Positions 9,405-18,746 of a stretch of DNA of 64,000 nt are shown here, piece by piece. Source of the stretch: JALHUB01 sp963719465 (lineage in GTDB: Bacteria; Chloroflexota; Dehalococcoidia; DSTF01; JALHUB01). Within the stretch, counting starts at the first letter, position 1; each line of letters opens with the position of its first letter. Location: positions 1,116,001 through 1,180,000 of the forward strand of contig OY970386.1 in assembly GCA_963719465.1 (NCBI GenBank), written 5' to 3'. The translations under genes and the position numbers were made by a program. The notes below the pieces were generated by a model. That model searched no databases and was not told where the DNA came from. It saw nothing but the letters and a program-made list of their open reading frames with translations.

Positions 9405-10118
9405 TTACTTGACGCCGAAAGCCTTTTCGTACAACGACCTTACCTCAGCCGGGGAAAGCCCCTTACCAAGATAGATGTCGCCGACGCGAATTTCGAAATG
9501 CAGGTGCATCTCGGCATTCGGATCGGTGACGGACTCCGGCGTACCGGTGTTCCCAACATATGCTATCAGTTGGCCCTGGCTTACGGAAGCCCCCACGTCG
9601 ATGCCATCGGCGATGCGGCTCAAATGAGCATACCGCGTCACGACGCCGTTGCCGTGATCGATCCACACCTGCCGGCCACGGTAGATGTCCAGGGCCTTCT
9701 CATCGGTCTGTCCGTCGACCGGCGTTTCATTCTGAAGCTGATCCAGCACGTCCTGGGTGAGCGGCGTGTAGTCCCAGTCCGCCCTCACTACCGTCCCCGC
9801 CTTCGCCGCCAGAACCGGCGTGCCAACGCCTATCGACGTGCAGTTGTCCGAATCGTAAAGATCCACGCCTTCATGTACGCCCTGGCGGTAGTCGCGGGGC
9901 GCGCCCGGCATGAGCTGGTCGCCGCTGGGAAGACAGGCCCCGGCAATCGGAAAAGCGAATCCGGTCAGGTCTGCCTCCCCAGCCGTCGGCGAGGCGGCAG
10001 GCGTCACGATCTTGAGAACCTGAGTGGGCGTCGGCTCGGTCGAGTTGTCCCCTCCGCAGGCCGCCAGCGCCAGACCAAACAGTGCGGCAACCGCTGCCAG
10101 TGCCATCGTCGCGCGCAA
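9405..10118 (-). CDS. M23/LytM-family peptidase lipoprotein
   Basis: A secreted, lipid-anchored endopeptidase-like protein predicted to cut peptidoglycan cross-bridges. A short hydrophobic signal ends in the lipobox LALAAC, followed by a Pro/Thr-rich linker. The LytM zinc-site motifs are HEGVD (H-x-G-x-D) and HLHFEI (H-x-H). The frame opens earlier, but TTG 10118 is preferred: GGAGGAG lies about 5 nt upstream and it begins directly at the signal sequence (RATMALAAVAAL). It sits 24 nt upstream of lgt, which would modify it. Confidence 0.83.
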   Translation of the reverse strand: MRATMALAAVAALFGLALAACGGDNSTEPTPTQVLKIVTPAASPTAGEADLTGFAFPIAGACLPSGDQLMPGAPRDYRQGVHEGVDLYDSDNCTSIGVGTPVLAAKAGTVVRADWDYTPLTQDVLDQLQNETPVDGQTDEKALDIYRGRQVWIDHGNGVVTRYAHLSRIADGIDVGASVSQGQLIAYVGNTGTPESVTDPNAEMHLHFEIRVGDIYLGKGLSPAEVRSLYEKAFGVK

Positions 10119-10204
10119 AAGGCTCCTCCTCGTGGCGGGTTGGTTGGACCGATTACAAGGATACCCGCCGTTCGACGGGTCTGGCAACCGAAGCGCGGGG
10201 TGAC

Positions 10205-10942
10205 TTAGCGAGAGGCCACGCGAATGGCCGCCGCATGGGCCGCATCCTCCAGGCGGTCGTCCAGCGGCGCCAGCTCCGCCTCCGGCCCGTAGCGACGGCG
10301 CAGCGCGAGGCGCAAGAGGTGGTCCGCAAAGCGGGGGTTCTTCGGCAGAAGCGAGCCGTGCAAATAGGTGCCGAAGGCGTTCCGGTAAAGCGCGCCTTCC
10401 GTCTTGTCGCGGCCGTTATTGCCGAAGCCGAAGCGAACGGTGGCCAGTGGACTCGCGCTCGGGCCGAGGAATGTGCGGCCGCCGTGGTTCTCGAAGCCGA
10501 CGAGCGTACCCCCGTCCCACTCGGCGACGACGTTTCCTATGCAGCGCGCAACATCCTCGCCGGGATGCTCAGTGTGAGCGTCGAAGATGCCCAGACCGGG
10601 CAGATCCTCGCCCACGGCGGGACGATAGTAGCGGGCGAAAAGCTGGTAGCCCCCACAAACCGCCAGCGCCACGACGCCGTCCTCTACCGCCTCCCGAATC
10701 GCTTCGCCCTTCACGTCCAGCAGATCGCCGACGACGCGCCGCTGCTCGCAATCCTGCCCGCCGCCCATGAGGACGAGGTCGCATCCCGCCGGGTCGAACG
10801 CGTCCCCTAGGTCCAGCTCGTCGACAATCAGGTCGATACCGCGCGCCTCGCAGCGACAGCGCAGACAGATGACGTTGCCCCGGTCGCCGTAAAGGTTCAT
10901 GAGCTTCGGGTAGAGGTGCGTCATTCGCAGCGATTGCTTCAC
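10205..10942 (-). CDS. gatD: Lipid II isoglutaminyl synthase, glutaminase subunit GatD
   Basis: Class I glutamine amidotransferase of the CobB/CobQ-like type, 245 aa. The nucleophile is the Cys in AVCGGYQLF, and the catalytic His lies in GTYLHGSLLPKNP near the C-terminus. GatD supplies ammonia to MurT, which amidates the alpha-carboxyl of D-Glu in the lipid II stem peptide. The two genes overlap by 4 nt (ATGA), as expected for subunits of one complex. Found mainly in Gram-positives and Chloroflexota. Confidence 0.92.
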   Translation of the reverse strand: MKQSLRMTHLYPKLMNLYGDRGNVICLRCRCEARGIDLIVDELDLGDAFDPAGCDLVLMGGGQDCEQRRVVGDLLDVKGEAIREAVEDGVVALAVCGGYQLFARYYRPAVGEDLPGLGIFDAHTEHPGEDVARCIGNVVAEWDGGTLVGFENHGGRTFLGPSASPLATVRFGFGNNGRDKTEGALYRNAFGTYLHGSLLPKNPRFADHLLRLALRRRYGPEAELAPLDDRLEDAAHAAAIRVASR

Positions 10943-12339
10943 GACTGCTCCTCCCAGAACGGCGCCACGCCACCAAGCTTCGCAAGCGCCTCCCGTATCT
11001 CGAGCATCGCCGTGTACGTCGGCAGGACGTACAGCTTCTCGCCCGCGGGCGTGTTCTCAAACGACAGCGCCAGCGCCGCGCCGGCGTCCGAAATGGCTGG
11101 CACGTCAGCGGGAAAGCCGGCGTACTTGAGCCGCAGCGCCATGTCCTCCGCGCGGCGGCCCGACGCCACAACCGACGCCGTCCTGCCCGCCAGCAGCTCG
11201 AAATCGGCGTCCCAAATCCAGGAGACGTCACGTCCGTCCGCTATGTCGTCGTTGAGCAGCAAGAGCAGCCGCTTATCGCCCGGAATCGACGCCAGCGTTC
11301 GCAGCACCTGGTTCAGGCCGGCCGGATTCTTGCTGAGGAAGACCTGCACCTGCCTGCCGTCGATCTCGAACTGCTCCTGCCGCCCAAAAGCAGCGCTGAC
11401 CGACTCGATCCCTTCGCGCACCGCCTCCGGCTCGATTCCCAGCACCAGCCCGCCGGCCAGGGCCGCTAGCGCGTTGTAGGCGTTATAGAGCCCGCTCAGC
11501 GCCAGCGATAGGTGGACTTCGCCCTGTGGCGTCGCCACGATCATGCGCGTGCCGTCGGCTTCCAGGCGGACCGTTTTCGCTGTCACGTCCGGCTCGCGAC
11601 GCTTGCGGTCGCAGCCGGGACAGCGCCAGTGACCAACGTGCCCGTAGAAAAGGAGGTCGTACTCGTATTCGCGGCCGCAGTCAGGGCACCAGCGCGAGTC
11701 CGCGGCGTGCTCCGGCGCGTCGAGAGCCGGCGCCCCGTCGTCGATACCGTAGAAGACGACGCGACCGCGCACGCAAGCTTCCAGCGCCGCCACCGAGGGG
11801 TCATCGGCATTCAGCACGACAGTTGTGGACTCTGGCGTCGCCTGGAGAGACTCTCGCCAGCGGGCAGCTATCGAATCGACCTCACCGTAGCGGTCGAGCT
11901 GGTCACGAAAGAGATTCGTGAAGATGAGGACGCGCGGTTTCACCGCCGCCACCGCCTCGGGGAGCGTCGCCTCGTCCACCTCCAAGACGCCCAGGCGTCG
12001 CTCCGCCCCCGACAGCCCGCCGAGCACGCCTGCCTGCCAGAGCAGCGCCGTGGCGACGCCGCGCATCAGATTGGAGCCGCTGCGGTTGTGGAGCGGCGCC
12101 CAGCCCGCGTTCGTGGCGACGCTGCTCAGCATATGGGCGGTCGTCGTCTTGCCGTTCGTTCCCGTGACCATGACGGCGCCCCGGCCGAGCTGCGCCGCCA
12201 GCCGCTCGACGAGGCGGGGTTCGATCTTTTCGGCGATCACGCCTGGCAAGGCCGTGCCGCCGCCGCGCCCGAAAGCGCGACTGGCTACACCGGCCAGCTT
12301 ACCCGCCGCAATCGCTCCCGCCAACCGAATCGATGCCAT
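10939..12339 (-). CDS. murT: Lipid II isoglutaminyl synthase, Mur ligase-like subunit MurT
   Basis: ATP-dependent Mur-ligase family subunit, about 466 aa. The P-loop is GTNGKTTTAHML. An inserted Cys4 zinc ribbon (CPDC...CPGC) in the central domain is a MurT hallmark, and the C-terminal DUF1727 region is present. With GatD it converts D-Glu to D-isoglutamine in lipid II at the inner face of the membrane. An upstream in-frame TTG exists at 12357, but ATG 12339 follows an AGGGGG tract and is preferred. Confidence 0.92.
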   Translation of the reverse strand: MASIRLAGAIAAGKLAGVASRAFGRGGGTALPGVIAEKIEPRLVERLAAQLGRGAVMVTGTNGKTTTAHMLSSVATNAGWAPLHNRSGSNLMRGVATALLWQAGVLGGLSGAERRLGVLEVDEATLPEAVAAVKPRVLIFTNLFRDQLDRYGEVDSIAARWRESLQATPESTTVVLNADDPSVAALEACVRGRVVFYGIDDGAPALDAPEHAADSRWCPDCGREYEYDLLFYGHVGHWRCPGCDRKRREPDVTAKTVRLEADGTRMIVATPQGEVHLSLALSGLYNAYNALAALAGGLVLGIEPEAVREGIESVSAAFGRQEQFEIDGRQVQVFLSKNPAGLNQVLRTLASIPGDKRLLLLLNDDIADGRDVSWIWDADFELLAGRTASVVASGRRAEDMALRLKYAGFPADVPAISDAGAALALSFENTPAGEKLYVLPTYTAMLEIREALAKLGGVAPFWEEQS

Positions 12340-12388
12340 CGGCCCCCTCGCGGCCAAGATGCCCGCGCTGTGCGGGCTTGCTCTCAGT

Positions 12389-14683
12389 CTAACCCTTCGC
12401 CTCGTCGGGTCGAAAGCCCCGCAGCCGCAACGAGTTGGTCATGACGGACACGGAGCTGAAGGCCATGGCGGCCGCCGCCAGCATCGGATTGAGGAAGCCC
12501 CGCGAGCCGAAGAACGGTCCCAGCGCCGCCGGCACGCCGGTCTGCGAGAACAGCGGGTAGAGAACGCCCGCCGCAATCGGGATGAGCACGACGTTGTAGG
12601 CAAATGCCCAGAACAAGTTCTGCCGGATCGTTCCCATCGTCCGGCGGCTCAAGCTGATCGCCGTCGCCACGCCGTCGAGGTCGCCGCGGATGAGCGTGAT
12701 GTCCGACGCCTCCATCGCGACGTCCGTGCCGGTGCCGATCGCGATGCCGACGTCGGCCTGCGCCAGCGCCGGCGCGTCGTTGATGCCGTCGCCGACCATC
12801 GCCACCGTCTTCCCCTCCGCCTGCAGCAGACGCACCTGCTCCACCTTGTCCTGCGGCAGCACCTCCGCCATCACCCGCTCGATGCCGACGTGGCGGGCCA
12901 CCGCTTCCGCCGTCCGCCGATTATCGCCCGTGAGCAGGACGACTTCGATCCCCATCGCCTTCAGATTCGCCACTGCCTGGGCCGCGCCGGCCTTGACGGT
13001 ATCGGCGACGGCGACGACCCCGGCGAGGCGGCCATCGACGGCCACGAACATCGGCGTCTTGCCCTCGCCCGAAAGGCGTTCGCCTTCAAGGGCGACTCCA
13101 TCAGCTTGCACACCACTGTCATGCATCAGCTTCTCGTTGCCGGCCAGGACCGTCCGGCCCTCCACCCTCGCCTCGACGCCCATGCCGGGCAGCGCGACGA
13201 AATCGGCCGCCTCGGCTGGCTCCAGCCCTCGCTCGCGGCTGCCGTCGACCACCGCCTCGCCCAGCGGATGCTCGGAGCCGCGCTCGACGCTCGCCGCCAG
13301 ACGCAACAGCTCGCGCTCGTCCCAGCCGTCTGCCGGAAGGACGTCCGTCAGAGAAGGGGCGCCGGTGGTGAGCGTGCCCGTCTTGTCGAAGACAACGGCG
13401 TCGATGCGATGCGCTGTTTCCAGCGATTCGCCGCCGCGGATGAGAATGCCGTTCTCCGCGCCCTTGCCGGTGCCGACCATGATGGCGGTCGGCGTGGCCA
13501 GGCCCAGCGCGCAGGGACAAGCGATAATCAGCACGGCGACGGCGTTCAGCATCGCGAAGGTGAACGCCGGCGTGGGCCCGAAGACGAGCCAGATCACGAA
13601 GGTGATCGCCGCAATCCCGATGACTGCCGGAACGAAGTAGCCGGCGACAACGTCGGCGAGGCGCTGTATCGGCGCCTTCGATAGCTGCGCCTCCTGCACA
13701 AGCCTGACAATCTGGGCGAGAACGCTGTCCTGCCCCACGCGCGTCGCTTGATAGCGGAAGCTCCCGTTGTGGTTGATCGTTGCGCCGATGACCTCGTCAC
13801 CGGGTCCCTTTTCCACCGGAACGCTCTCGCCGGTGATCATCGACTCGTCGACCGTCGAGCGCCCTTCGAGCACGACGCCGTCGACCGGTATCTTCTCGCC
13901 CGGCCGCACGATCACAACGTCGCCGGCGACGACACGCTCCACCGGCAAGTCCATCTCGTCGCCGCCGCGCACTACGCGGGCGGTCTTGGGACGGAGGCCG
14001 ATCAGGCGCTTGATGGCAACGGACGTGCGGCCTTTCGCTTTCGCTTCCAGATAGCGGCCGAAGAGGATGAGCGCGATGATGACGGCTGCGGTATCGAAAT
14101 AGACCGCCGGCTCGACGCCCGCGGCCCGGAAGAGGCCCGGCCAGAACGTCGCGAAGACGCTATAGAGATAAGCGGCGCTCGTCCCCACGGCAACCAGCGT
14201 GTTCATGTCCGCGTCGAGGTGTCGCAGGCGGTTCCAGGCCCCGGCGTAGAATTGCGCGCCCGCCCACACCTGCACCGGCGTCGCCAGCGCAAAGGACGTC
14301 ACCGTCATCGCGGCGCCCGGCAGGCCCGACACCAGCGGCAGGTGCTCGTACTGCGCCGCAATCATCAGAAAGACGCCGATTGCGCCGGCGAACAGAAACT
14401 TGCGCCACAGCGTCCGCTCCTCGCGGTCGCGCGCCTCCTGCTGCGCGTCAGCCATCGCTTCAGCGCGCGCATGGTAGCCGGCGTCTTCGACCGCCGCGTA
14501 GAGGGCGTCCAGCGAGCATGCCCCGGCGTCGAAGGCGACGGTCGCCTGCTCCATCGCCAGGTTGACGGCAGCGTCGGTGACGCCCGGCACCTTCTTCAGC
14601 GCGTTCTCGACGCGCATCACGCAGGAGGCGCAGTGCATCCCCTCGATTGCTATCGTCGTCTCGTCTTTCGCCTTCGTCGCCAT
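12389..14683 (-). CDS. copA: Copper-exporting P1B-type ATPase CopA
   Basis: Heavy-metal efflux ATPase, 764 aa. One N-terminal HMA domain carries GMHCASC. The transmembrane metal site is CPC (near 388), the phosphorylated aspartate is in DKTGTLT (near 431), and the hinge GDGINDAPA is near 631. The CPC motif and the downstream position after csoR identify it as Cu(I) export. csoR begins the unit and copA follows its stop by 9 nt, so both should share the CsoR-controlled promoter at about 15.0 kb. Confidence 0.95.
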   Translation of the reverse strand: MATKAKDETTIAIEGMHCASCVMRVENALKKVPGVTDAAVNLAMEQATVAFDAGACSLDALYAAVEDAGYHARAEAMADAQQEARDREERTLWRKFLFAGAIGVFLMIAAQYEHLPLVSGLPGAAMTVTSFALATPVQVWAGAQFYAGAWNRLRHLDADMNTLVAVGTSAAYLYSVFATFWPGLFRAAGVEPAVYFDTAAVIIALILFGRYLEAKAKGRTSVAIKRLIGLRPKTARVVRGGDEMDLPVERVVAGDVVIVRPGEKIPVDGVVLEGRSTVDESMITGESVPVEKGPGDEVIGATINHNGSFRYQATRVGQDSVLAQIVRLVQEAQLSKAPIQRLADVVAGYFVPAVIGIAAITFVIWLVFGPTPAFTFAMLNAVAVLIIACPCALGLATPTAIMVGTGKGAENGILIRGGESLETAHRIDAVVFDKTGTLTTGAPSLTDVLPADGWDERELLRLAASVERGSEHPLGEAVVDGSRERGLEPAEAADFVALPGMGVEARVEGRTVLAGNEKLMHDSGVQADGVALEGERLSGEGKTPMFVAVDGRLAGVVAVADTVKAGAAQAVANLKAMGIEVVLLTGDNRRTAEAVARHVGIERVMAEVLPQDKVEQVRLLQAEGKTVAMVGDGINDAPALAQADVGIAIGTGTDVAMEASDITLIRGDLDGVATAISLSRRTMGTIRQNLFWAFAYNVVLIPIAAGVLYPLFSQTGVPAALGPFFGSRGFLNPMLAAAAMAFSSVSVMTNSLRLRGFRPDEAKG

Positions 14684-14692
14684 CGAGTTCGC

Positions 14693-14959
14693 CTACTTGT
14701 TCGCCAGCTCGTACAGCTCCCGCAGCTCGCCGACGACCTGCTCCTCGCGGCCGTCGCGTATGCCGCTGACAACGCAGGTCCGCAGGTGCCCTTCGAGCAT
14801 GATCTGCTCCAGCTTCTCGAGAGCGCGCCGCACCGCGAATGACTGCTTGAGAATGTCGACGCAGTAGGCGTCCTCTTCGATCATCCGCCGGACGCCGTTG
14901 AGGTGCCCCTCGATGTAGTTGAGCCGCTTGAGGCTTTCCGCGCGGGTCGTCTCCTGCAT
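14693..14959 (-). CDS. csoR: Copper-sensing repressor CsoR
   Basis: An 88-aa all-helical DUF156/CsoR repressor. The Cu(I) ligand set C-H-C is visible: Cys in AYCVDIL, and His and Cys in EGHLRTC. Apo-CsoR binds a G-tract palindrome and Cu(I) releases it. AAGGAGG lies upstream of the ATG. The operator and sigma70-type promoter are immediately upstream, so the gene is autoregulated and drives copA. Confidence 0.95.
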   Translation of the reverse strand: MQETTRAESLKRLNYIEGHLNGVRRMIEEDAYCVDILKQSFAVRRALEKLEQIMLEGHLRTCVVSGIRDGREEQVVGELRELYELANK

Positions 14960-14978
14960 GCCCTGCCTCCTTAACTCG

Positions 14979-15005
14979 ATACCCTACCCCCATGGGGTGG
15001 GTCTA
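14979..15005 (-). promoter_or_regulatory. CsoR operator
   Basis: A G/C-tract palindrome: ACCC at 14981-14984 and CCC at 14987-14989 mirror GGG at 14994-14996 and GGGT at 14999-15002. It matches the known CsoR operator form (TACCC..CCCC..GGGG.GGGTA) and lies between the predicted transcription start and the csoR start codon. A bound repressor would block transcription of csoR-copA. Confidence 0.85.
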
Positions 15006-15010
15006 CATTG

Positions 15011-15039
15011 ATTGTCGATCTGCTTGACCGATTTGTCAA
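15011..15039 (-). promoter_or_regulatory. csoR-copA promoter
   Basis: On the minus strand, TTGACA (15034-15039) is separated by 17 nt from GACAAT (15011-15016). The start site would fall just before or within the CsoR palindrome. Confidence 0.7.
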
Positions 15040-15141
15040 CAGGGCGGTCGCAAGGCCGGCAGCGAGAACGAAGCGGCGAAACGGAAGCGGCCGCCGACAC
15101 CCAGCGGCATCGACGGCCAGGAAGCAACGTATAGTTTTGGG

Positions 15142-15480
15142 CTAGCGGCGCGCCTGAAGTGGGTTCCCGCAATCGCCGCAGAAGCGACTTGCCGGCGCGT
15201 TTGCGCAGCCGCACTTCTCGCAAACCTTCGCCGGCGTCTGCTGATTGACCGACGGAGTCTGCATCATCTCCGGCGGCGGCGCGCTCATCGACGAGGACTG
15301 CGATATCTGCTTCGGCTCGTCGTCCCCTTTCGAAGCCTTACGGAACTCGCGGAGTCCCTTTCCTATCGCTCCGCCCACTTCCGGCAGGCGACCGACGCCG
15401 AAGATTATCACTACGACCGCCAGTATAAGGATGAGCTCGAGCGGTCCCATCGGACCGATTCCGACGCCAACGGGCGGCAT
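15142..15480 (-). CDS. tatA: TatA/TatB-like translocase subunit with a C-terminal zinc ribbon
   Basis: The N-terminal part is a standard TatA: one transmembrane helix (ELILILAVVVIIFGVGRLPE) followed by the amphipathic helix GGAIGKGLREFRKA. TatA oligomers form the pore for folded Tat substrates. Unusually, a Ser/Gln/Pro linker leads to a C-terminal CEKCGC...FCGDCG zinc ribbon (residues about 85-108), not part of ordinary TatA. GGAGG lies 6 nt before the ATG. No tatC is in the window. Confidence 0.82.
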   Translation of the reverse strand: MPPVGVGIGPMGPLELILILAVVVIIFGVGRLPEVGGAIGKGLREFRKASKGDDEPKQISQSSSMSAPPPEMMQTPSVNQQTPAKVCEKCGCANAPASRFCGDCGNPLQARR

Positions 15481-15569
15481 GTCAGGCCTCCTTCGCGCGT
15501 TTCCAGAAAGTGCGCATCAAAAGCGTAGCACTCTGAACATAAGCGGGTCAAGGAAGGAGAAGGCGACGG

Positions 15570-16655
15570 TTAGACGTGGAACAGGACGTGGAAGATGTCG
15601 CCGTCCTGGACCTCGTACGTCTTCCCCTCGCCGCGGAGCACGCCGCGTTTCCGCGCCTCCGCCAGCGACCCGAGCTCCAGCAGCTCATCCCAGCGCATGA
15701 CCTCGGCCCGGATGAAGCCGCGCTCCAGGTCAGAGTGAATTCGCCCCGCCGCTTCGACGGCCGGCGTTCCGCGTGGAATCGACCAGGCGCGACATTCATC
15801 ATCCCCTACCGTGAAGAAGGAGACCAGTCCCAGGAGGTCGAACGCCAATCGCGCGATTCGGCCGGCGGGCGGCTCCCGCAGGCCAAGGTCGGCGCGAAAC
15901 TCAGCCGCCTCCTCTTCCGACAGGTCTGCCAGCTCCATCTCCAGCTTGCCGCACATCGCCGCCGCCAGTCCCTGCTTGCCGTACTCGGCCTCGATCTCGG
16001 GGATCCGCCCGGCGTCTTCCTCGCCGACGTTGAGGACTAGGAGGGTGGGCTTCGCGGACAGCAGGTTATAGTTCGCCAGCGACCGCAGCTCGTCCGGGCT
16101 CAGTCCCTGCGCGTGCAGCGGCTTCTCCTGCTCGAATCCGATCTTCACCTGTTGGAGGAGCGCCATGTCCTTCTCCCCGGCCTCTCGCTCGCCCGGGCGC
16201 GCCGACCGTACGACGGTGTCGAGGCGCTCCAGCCGCCTTTCGACGACGCTGAGGTCCGCGAACACCAGCTCGAGGTTGAGTGCATCGACGTCCCGCGCGG
16301 GGTTCACGGAGCCGTCGGGGTGCGGCACAGCGGCATTCTCGAAGGCGCGCACAACGTGGACCAGAGCGTCGCCACGGTCCAGCGCCGCCTGGGCCTGCGG
16401 TCCGGGCCCTTCGCGGCGGCCGGCCGACCGCCAGGTCAGGGAGCCGGGGATATCGGTGAACTGGATGTCCGCATGCACGACCTTCTTCGGCTTGAAGAGC
16501 TCCGCCAGCCTGTCCAGTCGCTCATCCGGCACCTTGACGGCGCCAACGTGTACCTCCGCCTCGCCGTAGCCGCCGACGGGGGCGCGGCCATGCGTCAGCG
16601 CGTCGAAGATGGTGGTTTTGCCCGAGCGGGCAAGTCCGACAACAGCCAGTTCCAT
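15570..16655 (-). CDS. ychF: Ribosome-binding ATPase YchF/OLA1-type
   Basis: Obg-family P-loop protein, 361 aa. The P-loop is GLARSGKTT near residues 7-15, with switch II DIPG near 68. A coiled-coil insert and a C-terminal TGS-like domain (ending in GKTYEVQDGDIFHVLFHV) are the hallmarks of YchF. These proteins hydrolyse ATP rather than GTP and bind ribosomes. Length is normal and the frame intact. Confidence 0.88.
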   Translation of the reverse strand: MELAVVGLARSGKTTIFDALTHGRAPVGGYGEAEVHVGAVKVPDERLDRLAELFKPKKVVHADIQFTDIPGSLTWRSAGRREGPGPQAQAALDRGDALVHVVRAFENAAVPHPDGSVNPARDVDALNLELVFADLSVVERRLERLDTVVRSARPGEREAGEKDMALLQQVKIGFEQEKPLHAQGLSPDELRSLANYNLLSAKPTLLVLNVGEEDAGRIPEIEAEYGKQGLAAAMCGKLEMELADLSEEEAAEFRADLGLREPPAGRIARLAFDLLGLVSFFTVGDDECRAWSIPRGTPAVEAAGRIHSDLERGFIRAEVMRWDELLELGSLAEARKRGVLRGEGKTYEVQDGDIFHVLFHV

Positions 16656-16727
16656 GCGAAATCCGGGAAGTGAATTGGAGATCGCTCCGACCGCATTGTA
16701 TCACGCGTTGTCGAAGCTTGGGGACGG

Positions 16728-17943
16728 TCAGGAGCGACGCCGGCTGCGAGGGCGCGCCTTCAGCAGTGGGACAACGCGGTCGAGGATGCGCTCCGCGACC
16801 TCCTGCTTGCTCAGCAGCGGCAGGCTTTCCACCTTGCCCGAGCGGTCGATGATCGTAGCTTCGTTTGTCTCGGTCCCGAAGCCGGATCCCTTCGCCGTGA
16901 TGTCGTTGGCGACGACAATGTCCACGCCCTTCCGCGCCATCTTCTCCGACGCGTTCTTCACCAGGTCCTGGCTCTCGGCAGCGAAGGCCACCCGTACGAG
17001 ATCGCCCTTCGCTTCCGCCAGGACGTCCGGCGTCGGAACGAGCGTCAACGTCATTCCGCCCTCGCCGCGCTTGATCTTCTGCGTTGCCGCCCGCTGGGGA
17101 CGAAAGTCGGCGACGGCCGCCGCCATCACCAGCGCGTCGGCGCCCGCGCACGCCGCAACGACCGCGTCCCGCATCTCTGCCGCCGTCCGTACGGAGACCC
17201 TCTCGACGCCGTAAGGCGCCGCGAGCGCCGTCGGTCCGCTCACCAGCACAACCTTCGCGCCGCGGTCTCTCGCCGCCTCGGCCAGCGCATAGCCCATCTT
17301 TCCCGACGAGTGGTTCCCCAGGTAGCGCACAGGGTCGAGCGGCTCCTGCGTGCCGCCCGCGCTCACCACGACCTTCCGCCCGGCCAGGTCGCCGTTGCGC
17401 CCCAGCGCCTGTCGCAGCGCGCCGATCACCGTCTCCGGCTCAACCATCCGCCCGCGGCCGACCATTCCGCTCGCTACACGTCCCTCCGCCGGCCCGAACG
17501 ATCGTCGTTCCGCGCTCGGCGAGAGTCTTCAGGTTGGCCTGCGTCGCCGCGTTCTCGTACATCAACGCGTCCATCGCCGGCGCAACGACTACCGGTGCCG
17601 CAGTGGCAAGGACCGTCAGGCATAACAGGTTGTCCGCCAGACCGTGCGCCAGGCGCGCCAGCGTAGCCGCACTCGCCGGCGCTATGACGACGGCATCGGC
17701 TCGCCGCCCGAGCTCGACGTGGGAAATCGCGAGATCGCCGCTCGTGTCGAAGACGTCGATGTAGACCGGGCGTCCGCTCAGCCCCTGCAACGCGACCGGC
17801 GTGATGAATCGACCGCCCGACTCCGTCAAGATCACGTCGATGAGGCAGCCTGCCTGCGTCAGCTTGCTCACCAGGTCCGCGCCCTTGTGAGCCGCCACGC
17901 TGCCGGTGATCCCGACGACGATTTGCTTACCTTCGAGAATCAT
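16728..17943 (-). CDS. coaBC: CoaBC (phosphopantothenoylcysteine synthetase/decarboxylase), frame broken
   Basis: Two consecutive coenzyme A steps. The CoaC half (17943 to about 17500) has the flavin fold GITGSVAAHKGADL and PAMDALMYENAATQ. The CoaB half has VVVSAGGTQEPLDPVRYLGNHSSGKMG and AAVADFRP. In this sequence they sit in different frames overlapping at 17440-17465. Removing one T/A at 17497-17498 (coding strand GTTC to GTC) restores a continuous 404-aa protein through GPAEGRVASG and GRGRMVEPE, the normal junction. This is most simply a sequence error or recent frameshift in a fused gene rather than two genes. It is coupled to coaX by a 4-nt overlap. Confidence 0.88.
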
Positions 17944-18740
17944 GAGCGGGCCTGCCTGCTTGCCGACGCCGGCTGTCCGCGATTCGCCTCCTGGATCAGC
18001 CGCAGCCCCACCAGCGTCAGGTCTACGTTCACTTCCTGGATGACCGATGTCTCCTTCGCGATCATCGGCGCAAAGCCGCCCGTCGCGATCACCTTCGCCT
18101 TCGGGTCCAGCTCTTTCCGCATCCTGGCGATGATGCCTTCAATGAGGCCGACGTAGCCGAATATGATCCCCGCCTGCATCGCGCTCACCGTTGTCTTCCC
18201 GATCGCCGTCCGCGGCCGCTCCAGCTCGATTCGCGGCAGCTTCGCGGTGCGCTCGAACAACGCCTCCATCGAGATGCCGATTCCCGGGGCGATGACGCCG
18301 CCTACGTAGTCACCCTCTCGCGAGATGGCGTCGAAAACCGTCGCCGTGCCGAAGTCCACGATGATGAGCGGCGGCCCGTAGAGCTTGATCGCCGCCACGG
18401 CGTCGATAACGCGGTCCGCGCCAACGTCCCGCGGGCTATCGTACAGGATGCGGATTCCGGTCCGAACGCCCGGGTCAACGACCAGCGGCGCAACCTTGAA
18501 GTAGCGGCGGCAAAGCTCCTGGAACACCGGCGTTAGCGACGGCACGACGCTCCCCAGGATCGCCTCGTCGATGTCCTTTCGGCCTAGCCCCTCCGTCTCC
18601 AGGAGGCTGAGGAGAAGAATAGCATACTCGTCCACCAGGTTCTCGACGTCCGTAGCGATGCTCCAGCGAGCCCGCATCTGCTCGCCATCGAAAACGCCGA
18701 TAGTGATGGCAGTGTTCCCTATGTCAAGGGCCAGCAGCAT
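17940..18740 (-). CDS. coaX: Type III pantothenate kinase
   Basis: First enzyme of CoA synthesis, ASKHA-fold, about 266 aa. Visible motifs are the phosphate loop LALDIGNTAITIGV, the pantothenate-binding region VGADRVIDAV, FGTATVFDA and GGVIAPGIGIS. It overlaps coaBC by ATGA, so three successive steps of the pathway are cotranslated. A GTG lies two codons earlier (18746), but GAAGG at about -10 favours the ATG at 18740. Confidence 0.92.
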   Translation of the reverse strand: MLLALDIGNTAITIGVFDGEQMRARWSIATDVENLVDEYAILLLSLLETEGLGRKDIDEAILGSVVPSLTPVFQELCRRYFKVAPLVVDPGVRTGIRILYDSPRDVGADRVIDAVAAIKLYGPPLIIVDFGTATVFDAISREGDYVGGVIAPGIGISMEALFERTAKLPRIELERPRTAIGKTTVSAMQAGIIFGYVGLIEGIIARMRKELDPKAKVIATGGFAPMIAKETSVIQEVNVDLTLVGLRLIQEANRGQPASASRQARS

Positions 18741-18746
18741 CCTCAC

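Noticed and set aside
11512..13684. Long plus-strand ORFs over murT and copA
   Set aside because: They are Arg/Ala/Pro-rich shadows of genes with intact motifs on the minus strand; long antisense frames are expected at this G+C.
17440..17943. coaC and coaB as two separate genes
   Set aside because: The overlapping ends lack homology in their own frames, while removing one base gives the normal fused junction.
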